In this document: positions 1 to 7,644 of the stretch, one piece after another
Numbering within the stretch: position 1 is the stretch's first letter
Layout: each line of letters opens with the position of its first letter
NCBI GenBank assembly: GCA_016866415.1
Contig: VGML01000039.1
Span: forward strand, 1-13,860
Source: Bacteroidota bacterium
Lineage (GTDB): Bacteria > Bacteroidota > Bacteroidia > Flavobacteriales_D > Crocinitomicaceae
Length of the DNA: 13,860 nt
Direction of reading: 5' to 3'
Made by a program: the position numbers and the translations under genes
Notes under the pieces: generated by a model
Told to the model about the DNA's origin: nothing
Database searches by the model: none
What the model saw: only the letters and a program-made list of their open reading frames with translations

Positions 1-1
1 T

Positions 2-553
2 TGCATCGAGGTTGTTGAAGCTGAGTTTTATGTTAGTCCAGGCATAATTGGCGCTTCAAATTCAACAGTAAGTTTTTTCAATACTTCGTCTGGAGCGGTT
101 TCATATCAGTGGTTATTTGGAGACGGTGAATCATCGTCTGCGATAGAACCTACTCACACTTATTCAACATCGCTGCAAACGGGATACATAGCCACTTTAA
201 TAACAACTTCTCAAGCCGGTTGTACTGATACAGCTTCTTCCCCTATTCAATATGAGGAACAGTTAATATTTTATATTCCAAATTCGTTTACACCTGATGC
301 CGATGAACATAATCAATTATTTACACCTGTTTTTACGTCAGGATTTGCCCCAAATAATTTCGAAATGACAATATACAACCGTTGGGGAGAGTTGATTTTC
401 GAGTCTCGTGATCATACCAAGGGATGGGATGGTTCTTACGGTGTAAGAGGTGGGGTTGTTCAAGCAGGATTATATTCTTGGATTATCCGATACAAACCGA
501 AAGACACAGATGAAAAACTTGTCGTAAATGGGTTCGTAAATGTATTAAGATAA
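2..553 (+). CDS. C-terminal part of a secreted PKD / CHU_C (T9SS type B sorting) protein, 5' truncated
   Basis: The frame is open from the left edge to a TAA at 551-553, giving 183 residues of a larger protein whose start lies outside the window. Roughly residues 8-85 look like a PKD-type beta-sandwich: they contain W-L-F-G-D-G followed by P-T-H-T-Y, the usual PKD signature. The last ~90 residues match the gliding motility-associated C-terminal domain (CHU_C, T9SS type B sorting signal): I-P-N-S-F-T-P-D, then M-T-I-Y-N-R-W-G-E-L-I-F-E, then G-W-D-G, A-G-L-Y-S-W and a closing N-G-F-V-N-V-L-R. In this family the domain directs export through the type IX system and is attached or cleaved at the cell surface. 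The catalytic or adhesive part of the protein is not visible, so its substrate is unknown. The internal ATG at 365 is not the true start, because the conserved domain continues upstream. Confidence 0.9.
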   Translation, partial: CIEVVEAEFYVSPGIIGASNSTVSFFNTSSGAVSYQWLFGDGESSSAIEPTHTYSTSLQTGYIATLITTSQAGCTDTASSPIQYEEQLIFYIPNSFTPDADEHNQLFTPVFTSGFAPNNFEMTIYNRWGELIFESRDHTKGWDGSYGVRGGVVQAGLYSWIIRYKPKDTDEKLVVNGFVNVLR

Positions 554-570
554 TATTTCAATCAAAACGA

Positions 571-596
571 AAAAAGCTACCAAAGGGTAGCTTTTT
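571..596. terminator. Probable bidirectional intrinsic terminator
   Basis: A perfect 11-bp stem (AAAAAGCTACC at 571-581 with GGTAGCTTTTT at 586-596) closes a 4-nt loop. It begins 17 nt after the stop codon of the CHU_C gene and lies 22 nt beyond the stop codon of sdhB, which converges from the right. The stem carries T-runs at the 3' side on both strands, so it can end both transcripts. Confidence 0.85.
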
Positions 597-618
597 CTAT
601 TTAAATAAAGATCTAATT

Positions 619-1386
619 TTATTTTTCTGAAGTCAAACTCGCTTTCAAAAATTCCCTATTCATTCTAGCGATATTTTCTATTGATATTCCTTTTGGACAC
701 TCCACTTCACAAGCACCTGTATTCGTGCAATTTCCGAAGCCTTCCTCATCCATTTGACGGACCATGTTAAGTACGCGATCCTTAGCTTCTACTTTACCTT
801 GAGGAAGTAAAGCATATTGGGAAACTTTCGCGCCAACAAACAACATTGCAGATCCGTTCTTACACGTTGCAACGCAAGCACCACATCCAATACAAGCAGC
901 TGCCTCAAAAGCTTTGTCGGCGTTTGCTTTAGGAACAGGAATCGCATTGGCATCCATCGTTCTACCAGAGGTATTTACAGAAACAAAGCCTCCAGCTTGC
1001 TGAATGCGGTCAAAAGAACTACGGTCAACAACTAAGTCTTTAACGATAGGAAATGCTGCAGATCTCCACGGTTCAACATAAATTGTGTCGCCATCGTTGA
1101 ACATACGCATATGCAATTGACATGTGGTTGTACCAGTATCTGGACCGTGTGCACGACCATTGATATACAGCGAACACATTCCGCATATTCCTTCTCTACA
1201 ATCGTGGTCGAATGAAACGGGTTCGTTTTGCTCGTTAATCAACTGTTCGTTCAATTGATCCAACATTTCTAGAAATGAACTGTCTGTTGAAACATTGTCC
1301 AATTTATAAGTTTCAAGAGAACCTTTTGCTTTATTGTTTTTCTGTCTCCAGATCTTTAGCGTTATATTGATGAACTTTGAAGCCAT
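619..1386 (-). CDS. sdhB: Succinate dehydrogenase / fumarate reductase iron-sulfur subunit
   Basis: This 255-residue protein carries electrons from the flavin of SdhA to the membrane cytochrome b. All three cluster motifs are present. The [2Fe-2S] ligands are C63, C68, C71 (C-R-E-G-I-C-G-M-C) and C89. C165, C168, C171 and C175 (C-I-G-C-G-A-C-V-A-T-C) and C220, C226, C230 supply the [4Fe-4S] and [3Fe-4S] clusters. C175 is followed by Lys, not the Pro common in proteobacterial SdhB; from memory this fits the non-classical (Wolinella/Bacteroidetes) branch. The length is normal. It is the last gene of sdhC-sdhA-sdhB, starting 16 nt after the sdhA stop, and a terminator hairpin follows. The three-gene layout, with a single di-heme cytochrome subunit, indicates a menaquinone-reactive enzyme that most likely works as succinate:quinone reductase in the TCA cycle. 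Sequence alone cannot exclude fumarate reduction. Confidence 0.95.
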   Translation of the reverse strand: MASKFINITLKIWRQKNNKAKGSLETYKLDNVSTDSSFLEMLDQLNEQLINEQNEPVSFDHDCREGICGMCSLYINGRAHGPDTGTTTCQLHMRMFNDGDTIYVEPWRSAAFPIVKDLVVDRSSFDRIQQAGGFVSVNTSGRTMDANAIPVPKANADKAFEAAACIGCGACVATCKNGSAMLFVGAKVSQYALLPQGKVEAKDRVLNMVRQMDEEGFGNCTNTGACEVECPKGISIENIARMNREFLKASLTSEK

Positions 1387-1402
1387 AATTCCTTACTTAT
1401 AA

Positions 1403-3415
1403 TTATTTATAATTTCTTGCTGCAATCTTAATAAATTCGTACTTAAGCTCTTCTTTGTGAAGTTTTGCTTCCGTAGCTTCTCCGCCAGCATATTCCCATG
1501 CCGCTGCATATTTGAAGTTCTCATCGTCACGCAGCGTTTCACCTTCTGAATCTTGATATTCTTCTCTAAAATGTCCTCCACATGATTCATTGCGTTGAAG
1601 TGCATCAACAGCCATCAATTGACCCAGTTCTAAAAAGTCAGCAACACGAAGCGCTTTTTCTAGTTCAGGATTCAATTCGTCAGCTGAACCAGGCACAAAT
1701 ACATCCTTGTAAAATTCTTCTTTTAAAGAACGTATTTTTTCAATAGCTTCATTTAATCCTTTTTCGTTTCTTCCCATTCCAACTTTATTCCACATGATTA
1801 AGCCTAAACGTTTGTGGAAATAATCAACTGATTTGGTTCCTTTGTTATTTAAGAAACGATTAATTGATTCTTTGACATCGTTTTCCGCTGCATCAAATTC
1901 AGGTGAATCAGTAGAAATTTTACCCGTTCGGATTTCATTTGCTAGATAATCTGAAACAGTATAAGGAAGAACGAAATAACCATCAGCTAAACCTTGCATC
2001 AAAGCTGAGGCTCCCAGTCGATTAGCACCGTGATCAGAAAAGTTTGCTTCACCTGCAACGAAACATCCCTCAATAGTACTTTGTAAATTATAATCAACCC
2101 AAACGCCACCCATCGTGTAGTGAACAGCCGGATAAATCTTCATTGGAGTTTCATACGGATTTTCATCCGTGATTTTCTGATACATTTGGAAAAGGTTTCC
2201 GTATTTCTCTTCAATCCATTTTTTTCCTAGTTCTAAAATACGCTCTTCTGATGGACTATGTTCACCTTTTGCAAAGGCAGCTTGACGACCCTTACTTTTG
2301 ATTTCTGAAGCAAAGTCAAGATATACACCTTCATTCGTATCATTAGCCTCAATACCAAAACCAGCATCACATCTTTCCTTAGCTGCTCTAGACGCAACAT
2401 CACGTGGAACTAAATTTCCAAAAGCTGGATATCTTCTTTCCAAGAAGTAATCTCTTTCTTCTTCAGGTATTTGAGTTGGTTTTAAATTTCCAGAACGAAT
2501 TGCTTCGGCGTCTTCTTTTTTCTTTGGAACCCAAATTCTACCTGAGTTTCTCAACGATTCAGACATTAATGTCAATTTCGACTGATTCGTTCCATGAACC
2601 GGAATACAAGTTGGGTGAATCTGAACGAAACATGGATTTGCGAATAAAGCTCCACGTTTGTGAACTTTCCAAGCTGCAGAAACATTACTTCCCATCGCAT
2701 TTGTTGACAGGAAATAAACATTTCCATAACCACCAGAAGCGATAATTACAGCGTGTGCGGAATGTCTTTCTATTTCTCCGGTAACTAAATTTCTTGCGAT
2801 AATTCCTCTTGCTTTGCTATCTACTACTACCAAATCCATCATTTCGTGTCTGTGATACATTTTTACACGACCCAAACCTACTTGACGAGAAAGTGCCGAA
2901 TACGCGCCTAAAAGTAATTGTTGCCCAGTTTGCCCTGCAGCATAAAAAGTCCGTTGAACTTGCGTACCACCGAAAGAACGATTATCTAATAAACCTCCAT
3001 ATTCACGAGCAAAAGGAACACCTTGCGCTACACACTGATCAATGATATTTCCCGAAACTTCTGCTAAACGATGAACGTTAGCTTCACGAGCTCTATAATC
3101 CCCACCTTTTATGGTGTCATAAAACAAACGATAAACAGAGTCACCATCATTTTGGTAGTTCTTAGCAGCATTGATTCCACCTTGCGCTGCAATTGAGTGC
3201 GCGCGTCTTGGTGAATCTTGAAAACAAAATGCTTTTACATTATAACCCATTTCACCTAGCGACGCTGCTGCTGCACCTCCCGCTAAACCGGTTCCCACTA
3301 CAATCACATCAATCTTTGGTCGATTATTAGGCGCAACCAATTTCATGTTGTTTTTATGATTCGTCCATTTATCTGCAATTGGACCTTCTGGTATTCTGGA
3401 ATTTATTTTTGACAT
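1403..3415 (-). CDS. sdhA: Succinate dehydrogenase / fumarate reductase flavoprotein subunit
   Basis: This is the catalytic subunit (670 residues), which interconverts succinate and fumarate using covalently bound FAD. The dinucleotide-binding loop is G-T-G-L-A-G-G (41-47). H73 in R-A-H-S-I-A-A-Q-G-G is the expected histidyl-FAD attachment site. Active-site residues of the family can be placed: H267 in Q-I-H-P-T, R338 in V-P-R-D-V-A-S-R-A (the catalytic arginine), H432 in V-H-Y-T-M-G-G and R466 in G-A-N-R-L-G-A-S-A. The length of about 670 with a leader before the FAD domain is usual for the Bacteroidetes type and longer than the ~590 of E. coli SdhA. There is no Tat or Sec signal, so the subunit faces the cytoplasm. 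The ATG at 3415 lies 13 nt after the sdhC stop, consistent with co-transcription and coupled translation. No disruption or missing catalytic residue was found. Confidence 0.97.
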   Translation of the reverse strand: MSKINSRIPEGPIADKWTNHKNNMKLVAPNNRPKIDVIVVGTGLAGGAAAASLGEMGYNVKAFCFQDSPRRAHSIAAQGGINAAKNYQNDGDSVYRLFYDTIKGGDYRAREANVHRLAEVSGNIIDQCVAQGVPFAREYGGLLDNRSFGGTQVQRTFYAAGQTGQQLLLGAYSALSRQVGLGRVKMYHRHEMMDLVVVDSKARGIIARNLVTGEIERHSAHAVIIASGGYGNVYFLSTNAMGSNVSAAWKVHKRGALFANPCFVQIHPTCIPVHGTNQSKLTLMSESLRNSGRIWVPKKKEDAEAIRSGNLKPTQIPEEERDYFLERRYPAFGNLVPRDVASRAAKERCDAGFGIEANDTNEGVYLDFASEIKSKGRQAAFAKGEHSPSEERILELGKKWIEEKYGNLFQMYQKITDENPYETPMKIYPAVHYTMGGVWVDYNLQSTIEGCFVAGEANFSDHGANRLGASALMQGLADGYFVLPYTVSDYLANEIRTGKISTDSPEFDAAENDVKESINRFLNNKGTKSVDYFHKRLGLIMWNKVGMGRNEKGLNEAIEKIRSLKEEFYKDVFVPGSADELNPELEKALRVADFLELGQLMAVDALQRNESCGGHFREEYQDSEGETLRDDENFKYAAAWEYAGGEATEAKLHKEELKYEFIKIAARNYK

Positions 3416-3428
3416 AATGCTAAATTTC

Positions 3429-4280
3429 CTATGATTTCAAATAAAGTAATATCGGAATAATTGCAAAAAGAGCAGGAACAAGAACAGCAAATCCCTTTCC
3501 TAGTCCTTTTATAAGTGGATTCCATTTGGCGTGATTTACACCAAGTGATTGGAATGCAGAAGCGAATCCGTGCCATAAATGAAAGCCAAGCACAAGCATA
3601 GAAATTGTATAGAATAACACTCCAAACACAGCAGAACCATTCGATTTGCTGAAGAATTGAATAACAACCGTATGTAGATCACGATAACCTTCTCCGATTT
3701 TGATGTTTGTACCTTTTTTATATAGTTCAGTTCCCTTTTCTTCTATTTCTTTTTCATTTTTTGGTATCGGTTCTATCGTCGGGATATGCGTGTAATAAGA
3801 TAATTCGTTTGCAATAGCAGGATTCGGTTGCTCTGATTCAATTTTGTAGGTATGCAATGGAACATCTTCTTTGATTTTCATTTTCCACCAGAAATTTGCC
3901 ATATGTGTTGCAATGAATACCAAAATTAATGTTCCCAAAACAGCCATCCAACGAGAAGGTAATGATGAGTTTGCACTTGGATTTGAATAAGCATAATTAA
4001 CGGGTCTTGCTTTTTTATTTTGTATAGTCAGTATTATTCCGTCAACTGCATGAAAAATGATTGAGGCGTATGTTAAATATGAAAGAACTTTAATAAAAAT
4101 ATTGTGTCCCATGAAATAGGCATATTCATTAAATGCTCTCCTACCTTCTTCACCCGTTTTCATGATAAGTTGTAAATTCCCAAGAAGGTGACCAACCAAA
4201 AACGTACACAAAAATAGACCTGTCAATGCCATCCAATATTTCTTGGCGATAGACGATTTTATTAGGGCTGAATTACTCAT
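3429..4280 (-). CDS. sdhC: Succinate dehydrogenase cytochrome b subunit (b558 family) with long periplasmic loop
   Basis: This 283-residue membrane subunit anchors SdhAB, binds heme b and passes electrons to menaquinone. Five hydrophobic helices are visible near residues 16-38, 63-86, 111-131, 216-239 and 260-282. Histidines in helices 1-4, H31 (V-G-H-L-L-G-N), H77, H126 (A-T-H-M-A-N-F) and H237 or H234 (F-H-L-W-H-G-F), are the likely axial ligands of two hemes, so no SdhD partner is needed. The position matching Glu180 of Wolinella FrdC (two before the ligand His) is Leu235, which by analogy argues against that enzyme's compensating proton pathway. The protein is longer than the ~225 residues I recall for the family. 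The excess is a charged stretch at about 133-213 between helices 3 and 4, placed in the periplasm by the positive-inside rule. It is the first gene of the sdh operon. Confidence 0.93.
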   Translation of the reverse strand: MSNSALIKSSIAKKYWMALTGLFLCTFLVGHLLGNLQLIMKTGEEGRRAFNEYAYFMGHNIFIKVLSYLTYASIIFHAVDGIILTIQNKKARPVNYAYSNPSANSSLPSRWMAVLGTLILVFIATHMANFWWKMKIKEDVPLHTYKIESEQPNPAIANELSYYTHIPTIEPIPKNEKEIEEKGTELYKKGTNIKIGEGYRDLHTVVIQFFSKSNGSAVFGVLFYTISMLVLGFHLWHGFASAFQSLGVNHAKWNPLIKGLGKGFAVLVPALFAIIPILLYLKS

Positions 4281-4306
4281 ACTTACTTTTAGTTATGTAA
4301 TATTTG

Positions 4307-4314
4307 CAAATTTA
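4307..4314 (-). promoter_or_regulatory. Candidate promoter -7 element of the sdh operon
   Basis: On the minus strand the sequence reads TAAATTTG, an exact match to the Bacteroidetes -7 consensus TAnnTTTG, 26 nt before the sdhC ATG. No TTG is found at the usual 17-23 nt upstream, so the -33 part is weak or missing. The position is right for a short untranslated leader. Confidence 0.5.
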
Positions 4315-4348
4315 AACCTAAGAACAATTAAATTTTCATTTGGTTTTT

Positions 4349-4369
4349 TATTTAAAATCATTTTAAATA
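4349..4369. repeat. Perfect AT-rich palindrome upstream of sdhC (possible operator)
   Basis: Two 10-bp arms, TATTTAAAAT (4349-4358) and ATTTTAAATA (4360-4369), are exact reverse complements around one central base. The palindrome lies 35-55 nt upstream of the candidate sdhC -7 element and 53 nt past the response-regulator stop codon. On the minus strand the right arm is followed by A residues, so it does not look like a terminator of the response-regulator transcript. An operator is possible, but symmetric AT-rich sequence also arises by chance. Confidence 0.4.
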
Positions 4370-4422
4370 AGGATTGATTGTTCGAATTTGTAAGAATTCT
4401 ATTTTTAATTGAAAGATTTGGT

Positions 4423-5061
4423 TTAAACGTAACCTTTATCCTTTGCCCAGCTGCTTAGTTGCGCAGCGTTAGACATATCCAATTTTTTGAGGATATTGTG
4501 ACGATGGGTTTCCACTGTTCGGTGAGAAATAAAAAGTTTATCAGCAATTTCCTTTGATGACATCCCAGTGGCTATCAATTTGACAATTTCAATTTCTTTC
4601 ATTGTCAGTTCTTTTTTACTTTCTGAGGAATCAACGTTTAAGAGGGAAGTAAAGTAGCGATCCTTAATTTCAGAGGCAATAAAAACTTCTCCTCGATGAA
4701 CCGTATGAATCGCGTCTATTAACTCACTTTTAGACGTATTTTTTGTCAAATATCCTTTTGCTCCAATTGAAAGAAACTTCTTTACATAGGTAATATCATC
4801 ATGAAGCGATAATCCAATTACTCGCGTTTTTGGCAAACTATTGTTGATTTTTTCAGTCGCATCAAATCCACTACCTGAGCCTAAGTTGATATCCATCAAT
4901 ACAATTTCAGGTTTGTATCTAATCGCCTTGTCATAGGCTTCGTCAACATTGTCAGCGGTTCCAACGACTGAAATATTTGGAGCATCTTTTAAAAGTGAAA
5001 CCCAAGCTTCGCTTATAAGTTTGTGGTCATCTACGATTAGAACTTTAATTACAGTTTCCAT
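4423..5061 (-). CDS. NarL/FixJ-type response regulator with LuxR-type DNA-binding domain
   Basis: This 212-residue two-component transcription factor has an N-terminal receiver domain (about 5-125) with the acidic pair D11-D12, phospho-acceptor D57 in L-M-D-I-N, switch residue S85 and invariant K107 in L-T-K-N. A linker follows, then a LuxR-type helix-turn-helix (about 150-207) with L-T-M-K-E-I-E-I-V-K, S-S-K-E-I-A-D-K-L and S-H-R-T-V-E-T-H-R. All key receiver residues are present, so it should be phosphorylatable. No histidine kinase lies in the window, so the partner is unknown. The gene begins 19 nt after the atpG stop and ends 142 nt before sdhC, all on the same strand; it may be read as the last gene of the atp transcript. 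A near-match to a promoter -7 element (TAACTTTA, 5066-5073) sits 4 nt before its ATG. Its targets cannot be read from the sequence. Confidence 0.92.
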   Translation of the reverse strand: METVIKVLIVDDHKLISEAWVSLLKDAPNISVVGTADNVDEAYDKAIRYKPEIVLMDINLGSGSGFDATEKINNSLPKTRVIGLSLHDDITYVKKFLSIGAKGYLTKNTSKSELIDAIHTVHRGEVFIASEIKDRYFTSLLNVDSSESKKELTMKEIEIVKLIATGMSSKEIADKLFISHRTVETHRHNILKKLDMSNAAQLSSWAKDKGYV

Positions 5062-5080
5062 ATCGTAAAGTTAAACGATT

Positions 5081-5956
5081 TTATGCATTTAATGCTTCTG
5101 CACCACCAACAATCTCTAAAATTTCGTTGGTAATTGCTGCCTGACGAGCTTTGTTATAGCTAAGTTTAAGATTTTTCTGAAGCTCCTTAGCGTTATCTGT
5201 AGCTTTATGCATAGCCGTCATTCTTGCACCGTGCTCCGCCGCAAAGGAATCTCTAATAGCTTTATACAATTGAATCTTCAATGATTTTGGAATCATATCA
5301 GCAACTATCTCATCCTTTGAAGGTTCAAAAATATAATCTCCTGTCGAGCTTTGATTTTCCTGAGTTGTAGGAATAATTGGTAAATATTGTTCGGTTTCGA
5401 CAACTTGAGCAGCGGCATTTACAAAACGATTATAAACCACAATCACTTTATCATAGTCTTTCGCTGTAAAACCACGCATCAATTCATTAGCAATAGCAGA
5501 AACACGTTCGAAACTCAAATCAGAATAAATATCTTCTAATGGTTCGAGTGTTGAATTGATGAAATAATTTGGCGTTCGTTTATATACGTCTTTTATCTTT
5601 TTACCTAAACAAAGCAAATGAACATTTTGACCTGCATATTCTTCATTGATCAGATATCCAACGCGTTTGATGATGTTGTTGTTAAATCCACCGCACAATC
5701 CACGATTTGAAGTGATTCCAACAATCAATATATTTTTTGCTTCACGTTGTTCGGAATATACGTTTTCAGATAGATCTAAAGTGGCACTTAGATTTCCAAG
5801 AATTTCCTTAATTTTTGCAGCGTATGGGCGCATTTGAGTAATTGCATCTTGAGCACGCTTCAATTTAGCAGCCGAAACCATTTTCATCGCAGAAGTTATC
5901 TGCATAGTGGAACCAACTGAGGTAATTCTATTTCGTATTTCCTTTAAATTTGGCAT
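5081..5956 (-). CDS. atpG: F1F0 ATP synthase gamma subunit
   Basis: The gamma subunit (291 residues) is the central rotor shaft that turns inside the alpha3-beta3 hexamer. Both conserved ends of its antiparallel coiled coil are intact. The N-terminus has I-R-N-R-I-T-S-V and M-Q-I-T-S-A-M-K-M-V-S-A-A-K-L; the C-terminus (about 242-290) has R-M-T-A-M-H-K-A-T-D-N-A, Y-N-K-A-R-Q-A-A-I-T-N-E and a final G-G-A-E-A-L. The middle (about 75-200) forms the Rossmann-like globular part, recognisable by S-N-R-G-L-C-G-G-F-N. The length is typical. It is the last ATP synthase gene of the cluster and is separated from atpA by 90 nt that hold an imperfect inverted repeat. It is followed by a response regulator, not by atpD and atpC as in the E. 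coli order. Confidence 0.97.
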   Translation of the reverse strand: MPNLKEIRNRITSVGSTMQITSAMKMVSAAKLKRAQDAITQMRPYAAKIKEILGNLSATLDLSENVYSEQREAKNILIVGITSNRGLCGGFNNNIIKRVGYLINEEYAGQNVHLLCLGKKIKDVYKRTPNYFINSTLEPLEDIYSDLSFERVSAIANELMRGFTAKDYDKVIVVYNRFVNAAAQVVETEQYLPIIPTTQENQSSTGDYIFEPSKDEIVADMIPKSLKIQLYKAIRDSFAAEHGARMTAMHKATDNAKELQKNLKLSYNKARQAAITNEILEIVGGAEALNA

Positions 5957-5970
5957 CTTTTCTTTAATTT

Positions 5971-6037
5971 AGAATTCAGAATTTAAAATTTAGAATAAAC
6001 TTGAGTTAATCATTCTACATTCTCAATTCTACATTCT
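5971..6037. repeat. 26-nt imperfect inverted repeat with an internal tandem repeat, atpA-atpG gap
   Basis: The left arm (5971-5996) is built of GAAT/TTTA units and the right arm (6012-6037) of ATTC/TAC units. Reversed and complemented, the right arm matches the left at 21 of 26 positions; two of the five differences become G-U pairs in the minus-strand RNA. The loop is 15 nt. Within the right arm ATTCTACATTCT occurs twice (6012-6023 and 6026-6037), a period of 14. It looks like one copy of an intergenic repeat family, or a structure in the atp transcript. It lacks a GC-rich stem and is not a classic terminator. Confidence 0.65.
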
Positions 6038-6046
6038 TCATTTTAT

Positions 6047-7621
6047 CTAATATTTGTCAGCTACTTCTTTTGCAACTTTAGTCAAAACAGCTTCAATTTC
6101 ATCCGTGTACTTTCCAGCTTTCAACGCAACAAGTGTGTCGGAATGCTTTGCCTCAAGTACAGTCAAGAATTCTTTTTCAAACTGTTTTACTTGATTTATT
6201 GGGACACGCTGAATTAATCCTTTTGTCCCAACGTAAATAATGGCGATTTGCTTTTCTACTGGATATGGATCACCTTCTTTTTGTTTCAAAATTTCAACGT
6301 TACGCGCCCCTTTGTCTAATACTGATTTCGTGGCAGCATCTAAGTCTGAACCGAATTTCGCAAACGCTTCAAGTTCTCGGTATTGTGCTTGGTCTAACTT
6401 CAACGTTCCAGCTACTTTTTTCATTGATTTAATTTGAGCAGAACCACCAACACGTGACACAGAGATACCAACGTTAATTGCTGGACGAATACCTGAGTTA
6501 AATAAATCAGATTCTAAGAAAATTTGTCCGTCGGTAATTGAAATTACGTTCGTTGGAATATATGCAGATACGTCCCCCGCTTGTGTTTCAATGATTGGAA
6601 GTGCTGTCAAAGAACCTCCACCTTTCACGATTCCTTTCAAGGATTCAGGTAAGTCATTCATTTGCTTAGCAATGTTATCGTCAGCAATCACTTTCGCTGC
6701 TCTTTCCAATAGACGAGAGTGAAGGTAGAATACGTCACCTGGATAAGCCTCACGACCTGGAGGACGACGAAGTAATAAAGAAACCTCACGGTAAGCAACC
6801 GCTTGTTTCGATAAATCATCATAAACGATTAATGCTGGTTTTCCTGAATCACGGAAAAATTCTCCAATCGCAGCACCAGTCATAGGCGCGTAAAACTGCA
6901 TAGGAGCAGGATCAGAAGCGTTAGCAGCAACAACCGTTGTATAAGCCATAGCTCCTGCATCTTCAAATTTCTTAACTATACCTGCAACAGTTGAACCTTT
7001 TTGTCCAATTGCTACATAAATACAGTAAACGGGTTCTCCACGATCGAAAAACTCACGTTGGTTGATAATTGTATCAATCGCAACTGTCGTTTTTCCAGTT
7101 TGACGGTCACCGATGATTAATTCACGTTGTCCACGACCAATTGGAATCATTGCATCAACAGCTTTAATTCCAGTTTGAAGCGGTTCGTTTACTGGCTGAC
7201 GGAAAATAACTCCCGGCGCCTTACGCTCAATCGGCATTTCGTACAACTCACCTAAAATTGGTCCTTTACCGTCAATTGGTTGACCTAATGTATCTACAAC
7301 GCGTCCAACCATTCCGTCACCAACTTTAACAGAAGCAATTTTACCCAAACGACGAGCTGTGTCACCTTCTTTTACACTTGAGGATCTACCAAGTAATACG
7401 GCACCTACATTATCTTCTTCCAAGTTCAATGCGATTCCTTGCATTCCACCTTCAAATTCGATAAGTTCACCGTATTGAACGCCGTTCATACCGTAAATAC
7501 GTGCAATTCCGTCTCCTACTTGAAGAACGGTTCCAACTTCTTGCAATTCTGCTTCTGAACGAAAACCTGATAGTTGTTCTCTTAAAATTGCGGAAACTTC
7601 TGCTGGTTTGATATCTGCCAT
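6047..7621 (-). CDS. atpA: F1F0 ATP synthase alpha subunit
   Basis: The alpha subunit (524 residues) forms half of the F1 hexamer and carries the non-catalytic nucleotide sites. The Walker A loop is G-D-R-Q-T-G-K-T (171-178) and the Walker B strand is A-L-I-V-Y-D-D (263-269). The arginine finger that reaches the catalytic site on beta is R390 in S-V-S-R-V-G-G. The three-part fold is complete: N-terminal barrel (to ~95), nucleotide-binding domain and C-terminal helical bundle. Between R-L-L-E-R-A-A and G-S-L-T-A-L-P there are 26 residues (310-335), against about 19 in E. coli and 8 in Bacillus as I recall them; I believe this longer segment is normal for Bacteroidetes. The ATG at 7621 follows the atpH stop by 23 nt. 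Its beta partner is not encoded here. Confidence 0.98.
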   Translation of the reverse strand: MADIKPAEVSAILREQLSGFRSEAELQEVGTVLQVGDGIARIYGMNGVQYGELIEFEGGMQGIALNLEEDNVGAVLLGRSSSVKEGDTARRLGKIASVKVGDGMVGRVVDTLGQPIDGKGPILGELYEMPIERKAPGVIFRQPVNEPLQTGIKAVDAMIPIGRGQRELIIGDRQTGKTTVAIDTIINQREFFDRGEPVYCIYVAIGQKGSTVAGIVKKFEDAGAMAYTTVVAANASDPAPMQFYAPMTGAAIGEFFRDSGKPALIVYDDLSKQAVAYREVSLLLRRPPGREAYPGDVFYLHSRLLERAAKVIADDNIAKQMNDLPESLKGIVKGGGSLTALPIIETQAGDVSAYIPTNVISITDGQIFLESDLFNSGIRPAINVGISVSRVGGSAQIKSMKKVAGTLKLDQAQYRELEAFAKFGSDLDAATKSVLDKGARNVEILKQKEGDPYPVEKQIAIIYVGTKGLIQRVPINQVKQFEKEFLTVLEAKHSDTLVALKAGKYTDEIEAVLTKVAKEVADKY

Positions 7622-7644
7622 TTTTTAGCTATTTAATATTGATA

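Noticed and set aside
310..400. Possible mobile-element or phage boundary at the left edge
   Set aside because: No inverted terminal repeats, integrase or transposase is visible; the PKD/CHU_C protein is an ordinary Bacteroidetes surface protein.
365..553. A separate 62-codon gene starting at the ATG at 365
   Set aside because: The frame is open upstream to the window edge and the ATG falls inside the conserved CHU_C domain, so it is an internal methionine.
1393..1608. Open frame of 71 codons on the minus strand covering the end of sdhA
   Set aside because: It is another frame of the sdhA 3' end, with a low-complexity Lys/Asn-rich translation and no independent start signal.
2404..2745. Open frame of 113 codons on the plus strand inside sdhA
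   Set aside because: It lies antisense within a clear, fully conserved sdhA reading frame and its translation shows no recognisable domain; it is a shadow of sdhA codon structure.
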